Below, in pieces: positions 1-5,286 of a stretch of 5,286 nucleotides of DNA (positions are counted from its first letter, which is position 1; each line of letters opens with the position of its first letter). The position numbers and the translations under genes are program-made. The stretch is from contig SLQI01000040.1 of NCBI GenBank assembly GCA_007131535.1, positions 1-5,286 on the forward strand. The letters run 5' to 3'. Source of the stretch: Balneolales bacterium. GTDB lineage: Bacteria > Bacteroidota > Rhodothermia > Balneolales > Natronogracilivirgulaceae. The notes under the pieces were generated by a model. That model made no database searches. It was not told the origin of the DNA and saw only the letters and a program-made list of their open reading frames with translations.

Positions 1-64
1 CGGAGCGTGGTATCGGGGACATGTTTTTTTCTACCGACGAGGCCTTCCTCCGGAAGGCGGGTGG
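1..64. repeat. 64-bp direct repeat, copy 1 (cut by window edge)
   Basis: These 64 bases are identical to positions 327-390, in the same orientation and offset by 326 bases. The copy begins inside what is, in copy 2, the right arm of the hairpin at 317-334, so it very probably continues to the left of the window. It holds the ctaccgacgag box (31-41) and a perfect hairpin at 42-58 (7-bp stem gccttcc/ggaaggc, loop tcc). It ends with gggtgg. Beyond that the two copies diverge at once, which gives a sharp right boundary for the repeated unit. Confidence 0.93.
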
Positions 65-231
65 ATTGTCAGCAAAGGCATTATTCGTTGAACAATGAAA
101 TCGTGCCGATTTTTTCGCGGAAAAGCAGTTTTTTTAAAAAAAATCAACGGGCAAAATGCAGGTTTTGAAAATGGTCTCTTTAGGATATGTGCATAAATCT
201 ATTGAGGCCGGTAGAAATCCATATGGAACAT
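65..231. other. Noncoding AT-rich spacer between repeat copies
   Basis: I see no credible gene here. The stretch holds an imperfect hairpin at 79-97 (8-bp stem, triloop; read on the minus strand the single mismatch becomes a G-T wobble). It also has a run of seven T followed by eight A at 129-143, the perfect 10-base palindrome tccatatgga at 218-227, and a ggtagaaa box at 210-217. The last two resemble parts of the hairpin element that starts at 232 and may be a decayed neighbouring unit. That link is inference. Confidence 0.5.
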
Positions 232-264
232 CTCGTCGGTAGCAAAAGGAAGGAAGCCGGCTGC

Positions 265-288
265 ATGTTCCGGTAGGAACATTTTGTG
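265..288 (+). terminator. Hairpin with TTTT tail, possible plus-strand terminator
   Basis: A perfect 7-bp stem atgttcc/ggaacat with tetraloop ggta is followed by ttttgtg. The shape is that of a weak intrinsic terminator read on the plus strand. No plus-strand gene lies upstream in this window, so the hairpin may simply be one arm of the repeat element that contains it. Confidence 0.3.
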
Positions 289-312
289 AAGGTTGTCGGG
301 CACGGTCGGTCA

Positions 313-334
313 CAAAACGCTCCTGGCGGAGCGT
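313..334 (-). terminator. Hairpin with TTTT tail, possible terminator of the FadL-like gene
   Basis: Read on the minus strand, a perfect 7-bp GC-rich stem (acgctcc/ggagcgt, loop gcca) is followed by ttttgtg. It lies about 180 bases past the stop codon of the outer-membrane protein gene, in the right orientation to end its transcript. No better terminator is visible between that stop codon and the repeat element. It is the mirror image of the hairpin at 265-282, so the two would act as opposing terminators. Confidence 0.4.
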
Positions 335-390
335 GGTATCGGGGACATGTTTTTTTCTACCGACGAGGCCTTCCTCCGGAAGGCGGGTGG
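327..390. repeat. 64-bp direct repeat, copy 2
   Basis: This copy is base-for-base identical to positions 1-64. Here the full left context is visible: the repeat starts inside the hairpin at 317-334 and runs through the ctaccgacgag box and the third hairpin (368-384) to gggtgg. The absence of any mismatch suggests recent duplication, gene conversion or active spread of the element. Confidence 0.93.
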
Positions 391-513
391 TGCTCTATTA
401 CCCGAGACATGGCCTTAAATCACCCACGTAGTTCTTGTACTCGGGTTTATACACCAGTTGGCTCTTGTTGACCAGTAAATAGAATCCAACTCAGGCTACA
501 AAGGTAAATCCTC
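391..513. other. Noncoding region downstream of the FadL-like gene
   Basis: This is the 3' flank of the outer-membrane protein gene. It contains a 7-bp inverted repeat acccgag (400-406) / ctcgggt (440-446) separated by 33 bases, and a 6-bp pair agttgg (456-461) / ccaact (486-491). Neither is followed by a T-tract, so I do not call a terminator. No ORF here looks real. Confidence 0.5.
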
Positions 514-2025
514 TTACATTCCCACAGTAAGGCCGACCATGCCGTGTATCCGCCAGATATCGTTCTGGGTGTAATCGGGTATAACAAGATCCTCTTCGAA
601 AAAACCGGAAAGGTCAGCACCCATAATGTCCTGATAATCATAAACCCGCTCTTTCCAGTTTGCAGCCTGCACACCAATATCAAGCATCGTGTTTCGGCCA
701 ATTCGAACTCCAATTCCGGCGGAATAGAAGAAGCGATCCTGTTCAGAAACACCTCTTACCGGACTGGGGTAGTATGCCACTCCGAACCTTGGCTTAGCGG
801 CATCACCGATGTTAAACGCAAGGCTGCCATGCAGGTTGAATACATCGGTAAATTCCTGTCGGATAGCTTCATTTTCTGTACGTTGCAGTTCCCGTTCAGA
901 AAATGACTGGTCAAGACCGGCAAATTCTATACGTGAATAGTCTACCCATTCGCCTCCGCCGGTAAGTTCAAGCCCTTCAACCGGGGAGAGTGTTACTCCT
1001 CCACCGATTCGTACCGGTCTTCTTATATCATAAGAAATCGTTCCTTCAAATTCATCAGCTTCGGTGGTCAGATCTTCAAATGTGGTTTCTATATATGTGT
1101 CAAAGTCTTCCTCTATGGATAAGTTGCCCGGTATTTCAGCACTCATACCGATACCCAATGAAGCTGTCGGTCGAAAGATAAATCCAATCCGGCCGGTAAA
1201 GCCACTCACGGAAGCCCGGATACGATCTTCAAGTAAGATAGACTCAATGTCATAATCGTTTTCAATATCCCGGGGGCGCTGCTCCTCATAAATCCGGTCA
1301 TAATGATAGCGGCCGGACGGAATACCGATCGAAGCTCCTACAAAAAGGCCCGGCTGGAATTCCGTAGCTCCATAGAGATAGTATTCGCCGAGATGCCCCC
1401 GCTCGGTAATATCAATGTACTGATCCACCCCAACAAACTCAGTGGAAAACGGCGGGCGCCAGCTTGATTCTAAAAAGAAATCCCCGTTTTCTTCAAACTC
1501 ATCCAGTGCCCAGGCATTAAATGCCGTTGCCCCGTAATAGCCATCAATTTCATAGTCAACCAGAAACAGATCGGTAATGGTGTTATTGGGATTATAGCCC
1601 CAAAGGCTTTGGGCCCGGTTATAATCAGCCAGTTGATTATAGCCCAGCCCGAAAACCAGGCTTCCGCGCTCTGTCGGGGCTTTAAAGTTAAATCCGGCCT
1701 GGGTGATGGCGGTTTGCGTAGCAGTGGCATCGGTACGATTTCCCAGATAAACGCCCTCCTCCCTGACCTGCCGGGTTCCCAGATCGAAACTAAAAAAGCT
1801 GTTTTCAAACAGCGCGGTGGATGCCGGGTTGTACATAACGGCCCCTAAATCCTGTGGTGAGGTATAGGATGGAGCGCCCATGGTTGCGGCATCCTGACCG
1901 GGATAAACCATATTGTATCGCAAGGCATCAAACCGGTTTTGGGCTTCTCCGGTGAGCGGGATAACCAGGAGAGTAATTAAAACCAGGATACTCAGAGACG
2001 ATGATGGAAGCACACGGGTATTCAT
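514..2025 (-). CDS. FadL/OmpP1-like outer-membrane beta-barrel protein
   Basis: A 503-residue protein predicted to sit in the outer membrane. Residues 1-28 look like a Sec signal peptide: MNTR start, hydrophobic run at about 11-24, cleavage probably after GEA (28). The mature part begins FDALRY and carries YNPASTALF at 65-73, matching the NPA region near the N-terminus of FadL/OmpP1/TodX proteins (PF03349), which move long-chain fatty acids or other hydrophobic compounds across the outer membrane. Alternating beta-strand segments continue to the end (for example 338-369 and 433-453), and the last strand ends GLTVGM rather than the classical terminal aromatic residue. I chose the ATG at 2025 because the reading frame stays open to 2118 only by running through the terminator at 2064-2095, and the later start gives a clean signal peptide. 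The substrate cannot be read from the sequence, and a structural barrel with no fatty-acid role is possible. It lies downstream of a lipoprotein gene but probably has its own transcript. Confidence 0.8.
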   Translation of the reverse strand: MNTRVLPSSSLSILVLITLLVIPLTGEAQNRFDALRYNMVYPGQDAATMGAPSYTSPQDLGAVMYNPASTALFENSFFSFDLGTRQVREEGVYLGNRTDATATQTAITQAGFNFKAPTERGSLVFGLGYNQLADYNRAQSLWGYNPNNTITDLFLVDYEIDGYYGATAFNAWALDEFEENGDFFLESSWRPPFSTEFVGVDQYIDITERGHLGEYYLYGATEFQPGLFVGASIGIPSGRYHYDRIYEEQRPRDIENDYDIESILLEDRIRASVSGFTGRIGFIFRPTASLGIGMSAEIPGNLSIEEDFDTYIETTFEDLTTEADEFEGTISYDIRRPVRIGGGVTLSPVEGLELTGGGEWVDYSRIEFAGLDQSFSERELQRTENEAIRQEFTDVFNLHGSLAFNIGDAAKPRFGVAYYPSPVRGVSEQDRFFYSAGIGVRIGRNTMLDIGVQAANWKERVYDYQDIMGADLSGFFEEDLVIPDYTQNDIWRIHGMVGLTVGM

Positions 2026-2063
2026 AACCGATAAAACTATTCGTGTAGGGGAAAAATATCTGG

Positions 2064-2095
2064 TAAAAAAAGAGGGGCAAACCGTGCCCCTCTTT
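2064..2095 (-). terminator. Strong Rho-independent terminator of the lipoprotein gene
   Basis: Read on the minus strand, the hairpin has a perfect 9-bp core (agaggggca/tgcccctct, loop cggtt), extended by two A-T pairs to 11 bp. A run of T (positions 2071-2065) follows directly. It starts about 30 bases after the lipoprotein stop codon, the usual position for an intrinsic terminator. Read on the plus strand the tail is only tttatt, so action in that direction would be weak. It separates the lipoprotein from the outer-membrane protein gene. Confidence 0.9.
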
Positions 2096-2126
2096 ATTGA
2101 CGAAATAATATTAATCAAGTTTCATG

Positions 2127-3143
2127 TTAAGCCAGCGATGTTTTTTCAACATCCTGCTTTTCAATGTTCAGCCGGATAACCGGCATCTGCTCAAGCTGAT
2201 GAAACAGCATGGCTTCATCATTTCCGCGATCCCTGTTTCTTGATGAGGAGCCCGAAGAAGACGACCTGCTGCTTCGGGACCTTGTGGCACCACTGCTGTT
2301 GCTGCTCGATGATCCTCTTGATCTCACCGAACCGCTGCTGCCACTCCGGTTTCTGCTGCTCGATCGCGCATCCTGCGATGACCGGGTTGTACCTCGTGAC
2401 CGAACTGCCGACCCGGATGACGACCGTCCTACAGTTCCTCTTGATCTTATAGTAGCCGATGATCCTCTTCGATCCAGACTGCCGGACGTCCTTACATTCG
2501 TACTGCTTCTTGATGAAGATATGCCCCTTAAATCGGAAGCATTTCTTCTGTTGAGTACGGCTTGCCGTTCACGTTCACTGTTGACAGCGCGCTCCCGAAC
2601 ATTGTTGCCTACTGCAGCCGTAGCCATGCTTCTTGATGCTGTACTTCTGTTAATCATCACACCGTCTTGCGCTTCACGGCCGGCCACCGAGGTTCGCAGT
2701 GATCTGGTAACCCTGGAAGGCTGATCGTAGAAGTAATAATAGTTATAAGCTACATAGGCAGGACGGAAGGGTGAATACCCATAATGTCTCCACGAGTAGT
2801 GGTGATAGGGTCGATAGTAGAAAGGATCGTAAAATCCATAACCGTATCCGAAGTAGAACGGATCGTAATACCTTCCGAAACTCATACCAAAGCTAAAGCT
2901 GTGGTAATGACGCGGGAAGTAGGAATATCCAAAACGATGCGATCTCAATGCGCGACGATGATCCCGGTAATAGATTCCGGCATCGAACCAGCCGTCACCG
3001 TAGCCCAGGTCATAGGCATCCTGGCTTTCATAAGCTGTGCCGCGATCACGCTCCACAGGTTCACTCACTTTAAGCTGCGTATAACATCCTGATAACAGGA
3101 AACCGGCCAGCAGGAGGGGGAGTATGTATCTCAATGTTTTCAT
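2127..3143 (-). CDS. Lipoprotein with Tyr/Gly-rich and Ser/Arg-rich low-complexity regions
   Basis: A 338-residue protein of unknown function. The start MKTLRYILPLLLAGFLLSGC is a type II signal peptide with lipobox LSGC and lipidated Cys at 20. No acidic surface-export signal follows the Cys (YTQLK), so a periplasm-facing anchor is as likely as surface display. Residues 39-60 are a short globular-looking stretch (AYDLGYGDGWFDAG). Residues 68-140 are extremely rich in Tyr, Phe, Gly and His (YYDPFYFGYGYGFYDPFYYRP). Residues 200-306 are mostly Ser, Arg and Gly with SRGSS, RSRGT and RSSS motifs, strongly basic and probably disordered. The tail (309-338) is ordinary sequence. Similar Tyr-rich and Ser/Arg-rich lipoproteins occur in Bacteroidota and are usually annotated as hypothetical. 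The basic tail could bind polyanions such as polysaccharide, LPS or nucleic acid; that is inference. A GTG three codons upstream (3152) is an alternative start. A terminator follows the gene and a candidate promoter precedes it. Confidence 0.82.
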   Translation of the reverse strand: MKTLRYILPLLLAGFLLSGCYTQLKVSEPVERDRGTAYESQDAYDLGYGDGWFDAGIYYRDHRRALRSHRFGYSYFPRHYHSFSFGMSFGRYYDPFYFGYGYGFYDPFYYRPYHHYSWRHYGYSPFRPAYVAYNYYYFYDQPSRVTRSLRTSVAGREAQDGVMINRSTASRSMATAAVGNNVRERAVNSERERQAVLNRRNASDLRGISSSRSSTNVRTSGSLDRRGSSATIRSRGTVGRSSSGSAVRSRGTTRSSQDARSSSRNRSGSSGSVRSRGSSSSNSSGATRSRSSRSSSSGSSSRNRDRGNDEAMLFHQLEQMPVIRLNIEKQDVEKTSLA

Positions 3144-3207
3144 GGTAACCACGCTGTTTTAATGTATCAATGGTTTTTATAACCGGCCTTTTTTCGGGTT
3201 ACACGTT

Positions 3208-3237
3208 CAAAGTACAAATTGACTATGCAATTCGCAA
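3208..3237 (-). promoter_or_regulatory. Candidate promoter of the lipoprotein gene
   Basis: On the minus strand tactttg (3214-3208) is preceded 20 bases upstream by ttg (3237-3235). This resembles the Bacteroidota pattern of a -33 TTTG/TTG box and a -7 TAnnTTTG box, although the -7 box is one base shorter than consensus. Transcription from here would give a 5' leader of roughly 55-60 bases before the ATG at 3143. I see no convincing Shine-Dalgarno sequence, which is usual in this group. Confidence 0.4.
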
Positions 3238-3301
3238 CTTTATTGCAACTCACTTACAATAACGAATTTCTTGATTTAAAAAGTTCAATCATTATAAGCT
3301 T

Positions 3302-3379
3302 TCTAAGGTATAAACGTAGCAGGGGCTGCATTCAATACGCCACAGCCCGCTGCAGTTACGATTTTTCTACTACCTTAGA
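3302..3379. other. 78-base structured inverted repeat downstream of rpoD
   Basis: A perfect 9-bp outer stem tctaaggta (3302-3310) / taccttaga (3371-3379) encloses a second stem. In it cgta (3315-3318) pairs with tacg (3357-3360), gcag (3319-3322) with ctgc (3350-3353), and gggctg (3323-3328) with cagccc (3343-3348). There are two small bulges and a 14-base loop (3329-3342), giving about 23 pairs in total. No T-tract follows on either strand, so it is not a standard terminator. It lies 43 bases past the rpoD stop codon and upstream of the lipoprotein promoter candidate. It could be a small structured RNA, a 3' UTR processing element, or a decayed mobile hairpin. I cannot assign it to a known family. 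Confidence 0.5.
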
Positions 3380-3421
3380 CGAAATACGTGGTCACCGGGT
3401 TCTCATATTATCCGGCAGGTT

Positions 3422-4306
3422 TCACCCCAGATACACGCGAAGGGCCATACTCCGGTTGTGATGGCGTAGTTTTCGAAGTGCTTTTTCCTTGATCTGCCGC
3501 ACCCGTTCACGAGTAAGATCAAAGCGTTCGCCGATCTCTTCAAGTGTAAGCGAGTGTTCCCGGCCGATTCCGAAATAAAGCCGGATTACTTCCGCTTCCC
3601 GGCTGGTAAGTTTGGACAGCGCTCTTTCAATTTCAACCTTCAGGGATTCGCCCATCAGGTCCATATCCGGATTGGGGGTTTCCTCATTTTCCAGAACGTC
3701 GAGCAGCCGGTTGTCTTCGCCCTGTGCGAAAGGCGCATCCACTGATAGGTGACGGCCGGAAATTTTAAGCGTATCCGATACCTCGGAAACCGTCATTTCC
3801 AGACTTTCCGCCAACTCAGCAGCTGAAGGAACCCGCTCGTATTCCTGCTCCAGTTTGGAAAGCTCTTTTCCGATTTTATTCAGTGCGCCTACCCGGTTTA
3901 AAGGAAGCCTTACAATCCTGCTTTGTTCGGCAAGTGCCTGAAGAATAGATTGGCGAATCCACCAAACAGCATAGGAAATAAATTTAAATCCCCGGGTTTC
4001 ATCAAATCGCTTGGCAGCTTTGATCAACCCGAGATTACCTTCATTAATCAAATCTCCGAGAGAAAGCCCCTGATTCTGATACTGTTTGGCTACCGATACC
4101 ACAAAGCGAAGGTTGGCTTTTGTAAGTTTCTCGAGCGCTGCCTGATCTCCCTTTTGAATTCTTTTAGCTAATTCTACCTCTTCATCGGGAGTGATCAGGC
4201 TAACCTTGCCTATTTCCTGCAGATAGCGGTCCAGTGATTGGGATTCCCGTGTGGATATACCGCTTGGACTCGGATTTTTTGGTTCTTTTTTCTTCTTATT
4301 AGCCAC
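3422..4306 (-). CDS. rpoD: Primary (housekeeping) RNA polymerase sigma factor, sigma-70 family
   Basis: A complete 294-residue sigma-70 that directs core RNA polymerase to most promoters. A Lys-rich start (KKKKEPK) leads into region 1.2 (about 21-52, SLDRYLQEIGKVSLITPDEE). Region 2 (about 56-126) includes the core-binding segment NLRFVVSVAKQYQNQGLSL and the -10 recognition and melting segment ISYAVWWIRQSI. Region 3 spans about 127-205, with the 3.2 finger near SVDAPFAQGEDNRLLDVL. Region 4 (about 225-285) has the helix-turn-helix LTLEEIGERFDLTRERVRQIKEKALRKLR. Region 1.1 is absent, as in the roughly 290-residue primary sigma of Bacteroidota, which this closely resembles. The start is GTG: an in-frame stop lies about 27 bases upstream and the next in-frame Met is residue 171, inside the protein. 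The unbroken RpoD-type region 2 and 4 signatures favour the housekeeping sigma over an alternative one. It stands alone between deoB and the lipoprotein gene. Confidence 0.96.
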   Translation of the reverse strand: MANKKKKEPKNPSPSGISTRESQSLDRYLQEIGKVSLITPDEEVELAKRIQKGDQAALEKLTKANLRFVVSVAKQYQNQGLSLGDLINEGNLGLIKAAKRFDETRGFKFISYAVWWIRQSILQALAEQSRIVRLPLNRVGALNKIGKELSKLEQEYERVPSAAELAESLEMTVSEVSDTLKISGRHLSVDAPFAQGEDNRLLDVLENEETPNPDMDLMGESLKVEIERALSKLTSREAEVIRLYFGIGREHSLTLEEIGERFDLTRERVRQIKEKALRKLRHHNRSMALRVYLG

Positions 4307-4376
4307 AAATGCTCGCTTTGGTTCTGAAAACTATAAATTTAAAATTCACGAATTGCCGCGAAGGTAAACTAACCTG

Positions 4377-4384
4377 CAAATATA
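4377..4384 (-). promoter_or_regulatory. Candidate -7 box of the rpoD promoter
   Basis: The minus strand reads tatatttg, an exact match to the Bacteroidota -7 consensus TAnnTTTG. A T-rich run (ggtttttta) lies 15-20 bases upstream where the -33 TTTG box is expected, but without a clear TTTG. The implied start site near 4370 gives a leader of about 64 bases before the GTG start. The rest of the 4307-4591 gap is AT-rich and shows no riboswitch or gene that I can support. Confidence 0.4.
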
Positions 4385-4542
4385 TTCGAATATGTCATAA
4401 AAAACCATACCCTCACGACCGGTGCAACTTGCAACGATGTTATGATCATGTTGTTGTCTGATGACTAAAAAGTTGTCTCTAATAAAACCTCTGGAATCAT
4501 CGGGGTTGCAGCCCGATTTGATAGTCAAAACTTACGTTCATT

Positions 4543-4579
4543 AAAACAGCCCGGCAAAAGCCATTGGCTAAAGTTTGCC
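4543..4579 (-). terminator. Possible terminator after deoB
   Basis: Read on the minus strand, 13 bases past the deoB stop codon, ggcaaa pairs with tttgcc (outer, 4579-4574 and 4558-4553) and agcc pairs with ggct (inner), with a 4-base one-sided bulge and an aat loop. A short tttt follows, but only after six intervening bases. The position fits a terminator; the bulge and the displaced T-tract make it weak. Confidence 0.35.
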
Positions 4580-4591
4580 ATCGTGCAAGTT

Positions 4592-5286
4592 TCATTTCAG
4601 AAACGATGTTCCCGGAAACGGATTGTCAATATCAAAATACTTACATACCGATGCGGCAATATCTGAAAAAGTCTCACGGGTACACAAATCACCGGCAATA
4701 GACCGGCCGGCCGGATAAACCAGTAACGGGGTGAATTCCCGGGCATGGTCGGTACTTTCCGTAGTCGGGTCGTTCCCGTGATCTCCCGTTATAATCAATA
4801 GGTCATCGTCCTGCAGTTCCTTCAACAAGTCCGGAAGATGGCGGTCAATTTCCTCCAATGCCCTGGCAAAACCGGTTACATCATTACGATGACCGTAAAC
4901 CTGATCCGTATCAATCAGGTTAGCGAATATAAACCGATTAACGTGCCGCTCTTTGGCCGTATCGATCAGTTGTTGAAGACCTTCGGCATTGCTTTTCGTT
5001 CGGCGGATCAGGTCAAAGCCGGTTTCGGCAAACAAGTCGATAACCTTACCAATGGAGACGGTCTCAATACCCTTTTCCTGTAAATAGTGCGGCAGGCATG
5101 GCTGCGGTGGAATCAGCGAGTAATCATGGCGTTGGTCCGAAAGGCGGTAAAAACTCCCGGGCTCTCCGGTGAACGGCCGGGCAATCACCCTGCCCACACC
5201 ATGTTCCCCCGTCATGATGTGCTCTCGCGCCGCTTCGCACCATTGGTACAAAGTCTCAACCGATGTTACGCCTTCGTGTGTGGCCA
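4592..5286 (-). CDS. deoB: Phosphopentomutase, C-terminal part (5' end outside window)
   Basis: DeoB interconverts ribose 1-phosphate and ribose 5-phosphate, and the deoxyribose equivalents. This links nucleoside breakdown to the pentose phosphate pathway in the cytoplasm. The 230 visible residues are the C-terminal part of a family protein of about 390-400 residues. The frame stays open to the window edge (first visible residues ATHEGV), so the gene is cut by the window and not internally broken. Family hallmarks are GEHGVGRVIARPF, the SIGKVIDLFA segment, NLIDTDQVYGHRND, TGDHGNDPTTESTDHARE and the C-terminal PGTSFL. By alignment to the known alkaline-phosphatase-superfamily metal site, all five metal ligands of this part are present: Asp and His of TDQVYGH, Asp-His of GDHGND, and His of TDHARE. 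The N-terminal Asp ligand and the phosphorylated Thr would lie outside the window. The TTG at 5251 is an internal codon, not the start. rpoD follows in the same direction 285 bases away, so co-transcription is uncertain. Confidence 0.96.
   Translation of the reverse strand, partial: ATHEGVTSVETLYQWCEAAREHIMTGEHGVGRVIARPFTGEPGSFYRLSDQRHDYSLIPPQPCLPHYLQEKGIETVSIGKVIDLFAETGFDLIRRTKSNAEGLQQLIDTAKERHVNRFIFANLIDTDQVYGHRNDVTGFARALEEIDRHLPDLLKELQDDDLLIITGDHGNDPTTESTDHAREFTPLLVYPAGRSIAGDLCTRETFSDIAASVCKYFDIDNPFPGTSFLK

Larger units (their letters stand above)
232..390. repeat. BIME-like composite hairpin element
   Basis: Three nested symmetric pairs share one axis at 299.5. They are ctcgtcggtag (232-242) with ctaccgacgag (357-367), hairpin 265-282 with hairpin 317-334, and ttttgtga (282-289) with tcacaaaa (310-317). 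The spacers between outer box and hairpin are both 22 bases (243-264 and 335-356) but poorly conserved. The hairpin stems are atgttcc/ggaacat (loop ggta) and acgctcc/ggagcgt (loop tggc). They differ at two base pairs and both differences are compensated. A third perfect hairpin (368-384, 7-bp stem, loop tcc) and gggtgg complete the right end. Head-to-head hairpin units next to a GTAG box resemble REP/BIME elements known from enterobacteria and their RAYT transposases. The relationship is inferred from architecture only. Confidence 0.75.

Noticed and set aside
129..143. T7-A8 tract as a bidirectional terminator or replication element
   Set aside because: No GC-rich stem accompanies it and there are no iterons or DnaA-box clusters nearby; it is probably just part of the AT-rich spacer.
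1..390. CRISPR array
   Set aside because: There are only two direct copies, 64 bases long and 326 bases apart, with no regular spacers and no cas genes in view.
286..471. Plus-strand open frame of 61 codons
   Set aside because: It reads straight through the hairpin element and one copy of the 64-bp repeat, has a poor start context, and its product looks like translated repeat with no domain character.
2209..2724. Long plus-strand open frame rich in Leu and Asp opposite the lipoprotein
   Set aside because: It is the antisense image of the Ser/Arg-rich coding region. The lipoprotein frame has a lipobox, a promoter candidate and a terminator in the correct order; this frame has none.
3302..3379. 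Integron attC site or riboswitch
   Set aside because: The outer stem lacks the RYYYAAC/GTTRRRY core boxes of attC, no integrase or cassette is nearby, and no known riboswitch core is recognisable.
4346..4528. Minus-strand open frame of 60 codons between deoB and rpoD
   Set aside because: It has no recognisable motif, membrane segment or ribosome-binding site, and it overlaps the best rpoD promoter candidate and leader. A chance frame is more likely, although a leader peptide cannot be excluded.

Overview
The window looks like a chromosomal segment of a Bacteroidota-type bacterium, most likely Balneolota/Rhodothermota. This rests on three things: a short primary sigma factor without region 1.1, whose sequence closely follows the Bacteroidota housekeeping sigma; an NPA-motif FadL-like outer-membrane protein of the kind common in that group; and candidate promoters resembling the Bacteroidota TAnnTTTG -7 box. 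The phylum call is inference; no rRNA or other marker is present.

All four recognisable genes lie on the minus strand, so the window is best read from right to left. At the right edge is the C-terminal part of phosphopentomutase (deoB), cut by the window end. After a 285-base gap comes the complete primary sigma factor gene (rpoD, GTG start). After about 280 noncoding bases, which hold a candidate promoter and a 78-base inverted repeat, comes a lipoprotein with a Tyr/Gly/Phe-rich middle and a long Ser/Arg-rich tail. A strong intrinsic terminator separates it from a 503-residue FadL-like outer-membrane beta-barrel protein. The genes look like separate transcription units: housekeeping functions (nucleoside sugar metabolism, transcription initiation) on the right, envelope proteins on the left.

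The leftmost 513 bases carry no gene that I can support, and they hold the most unusual structure in the window. Positions 232-367 form a symmetric composite palindrome. Two hairpins with different stem sequences lie at mirror-image positions around a single axis (299.5), inside two perfect inverted repeats. The two stems differ at two base pairs, and both differences are compensated. A third perfect hairpin follows immediately. The right part of this element (327-390) is repeated exactly, for 64 bases, at positions 1-64. The architecture resembles paired REP sequences (BIMEs) mobilised by RAYT transposases, but no transposase is in the window and the family assignment is inference.
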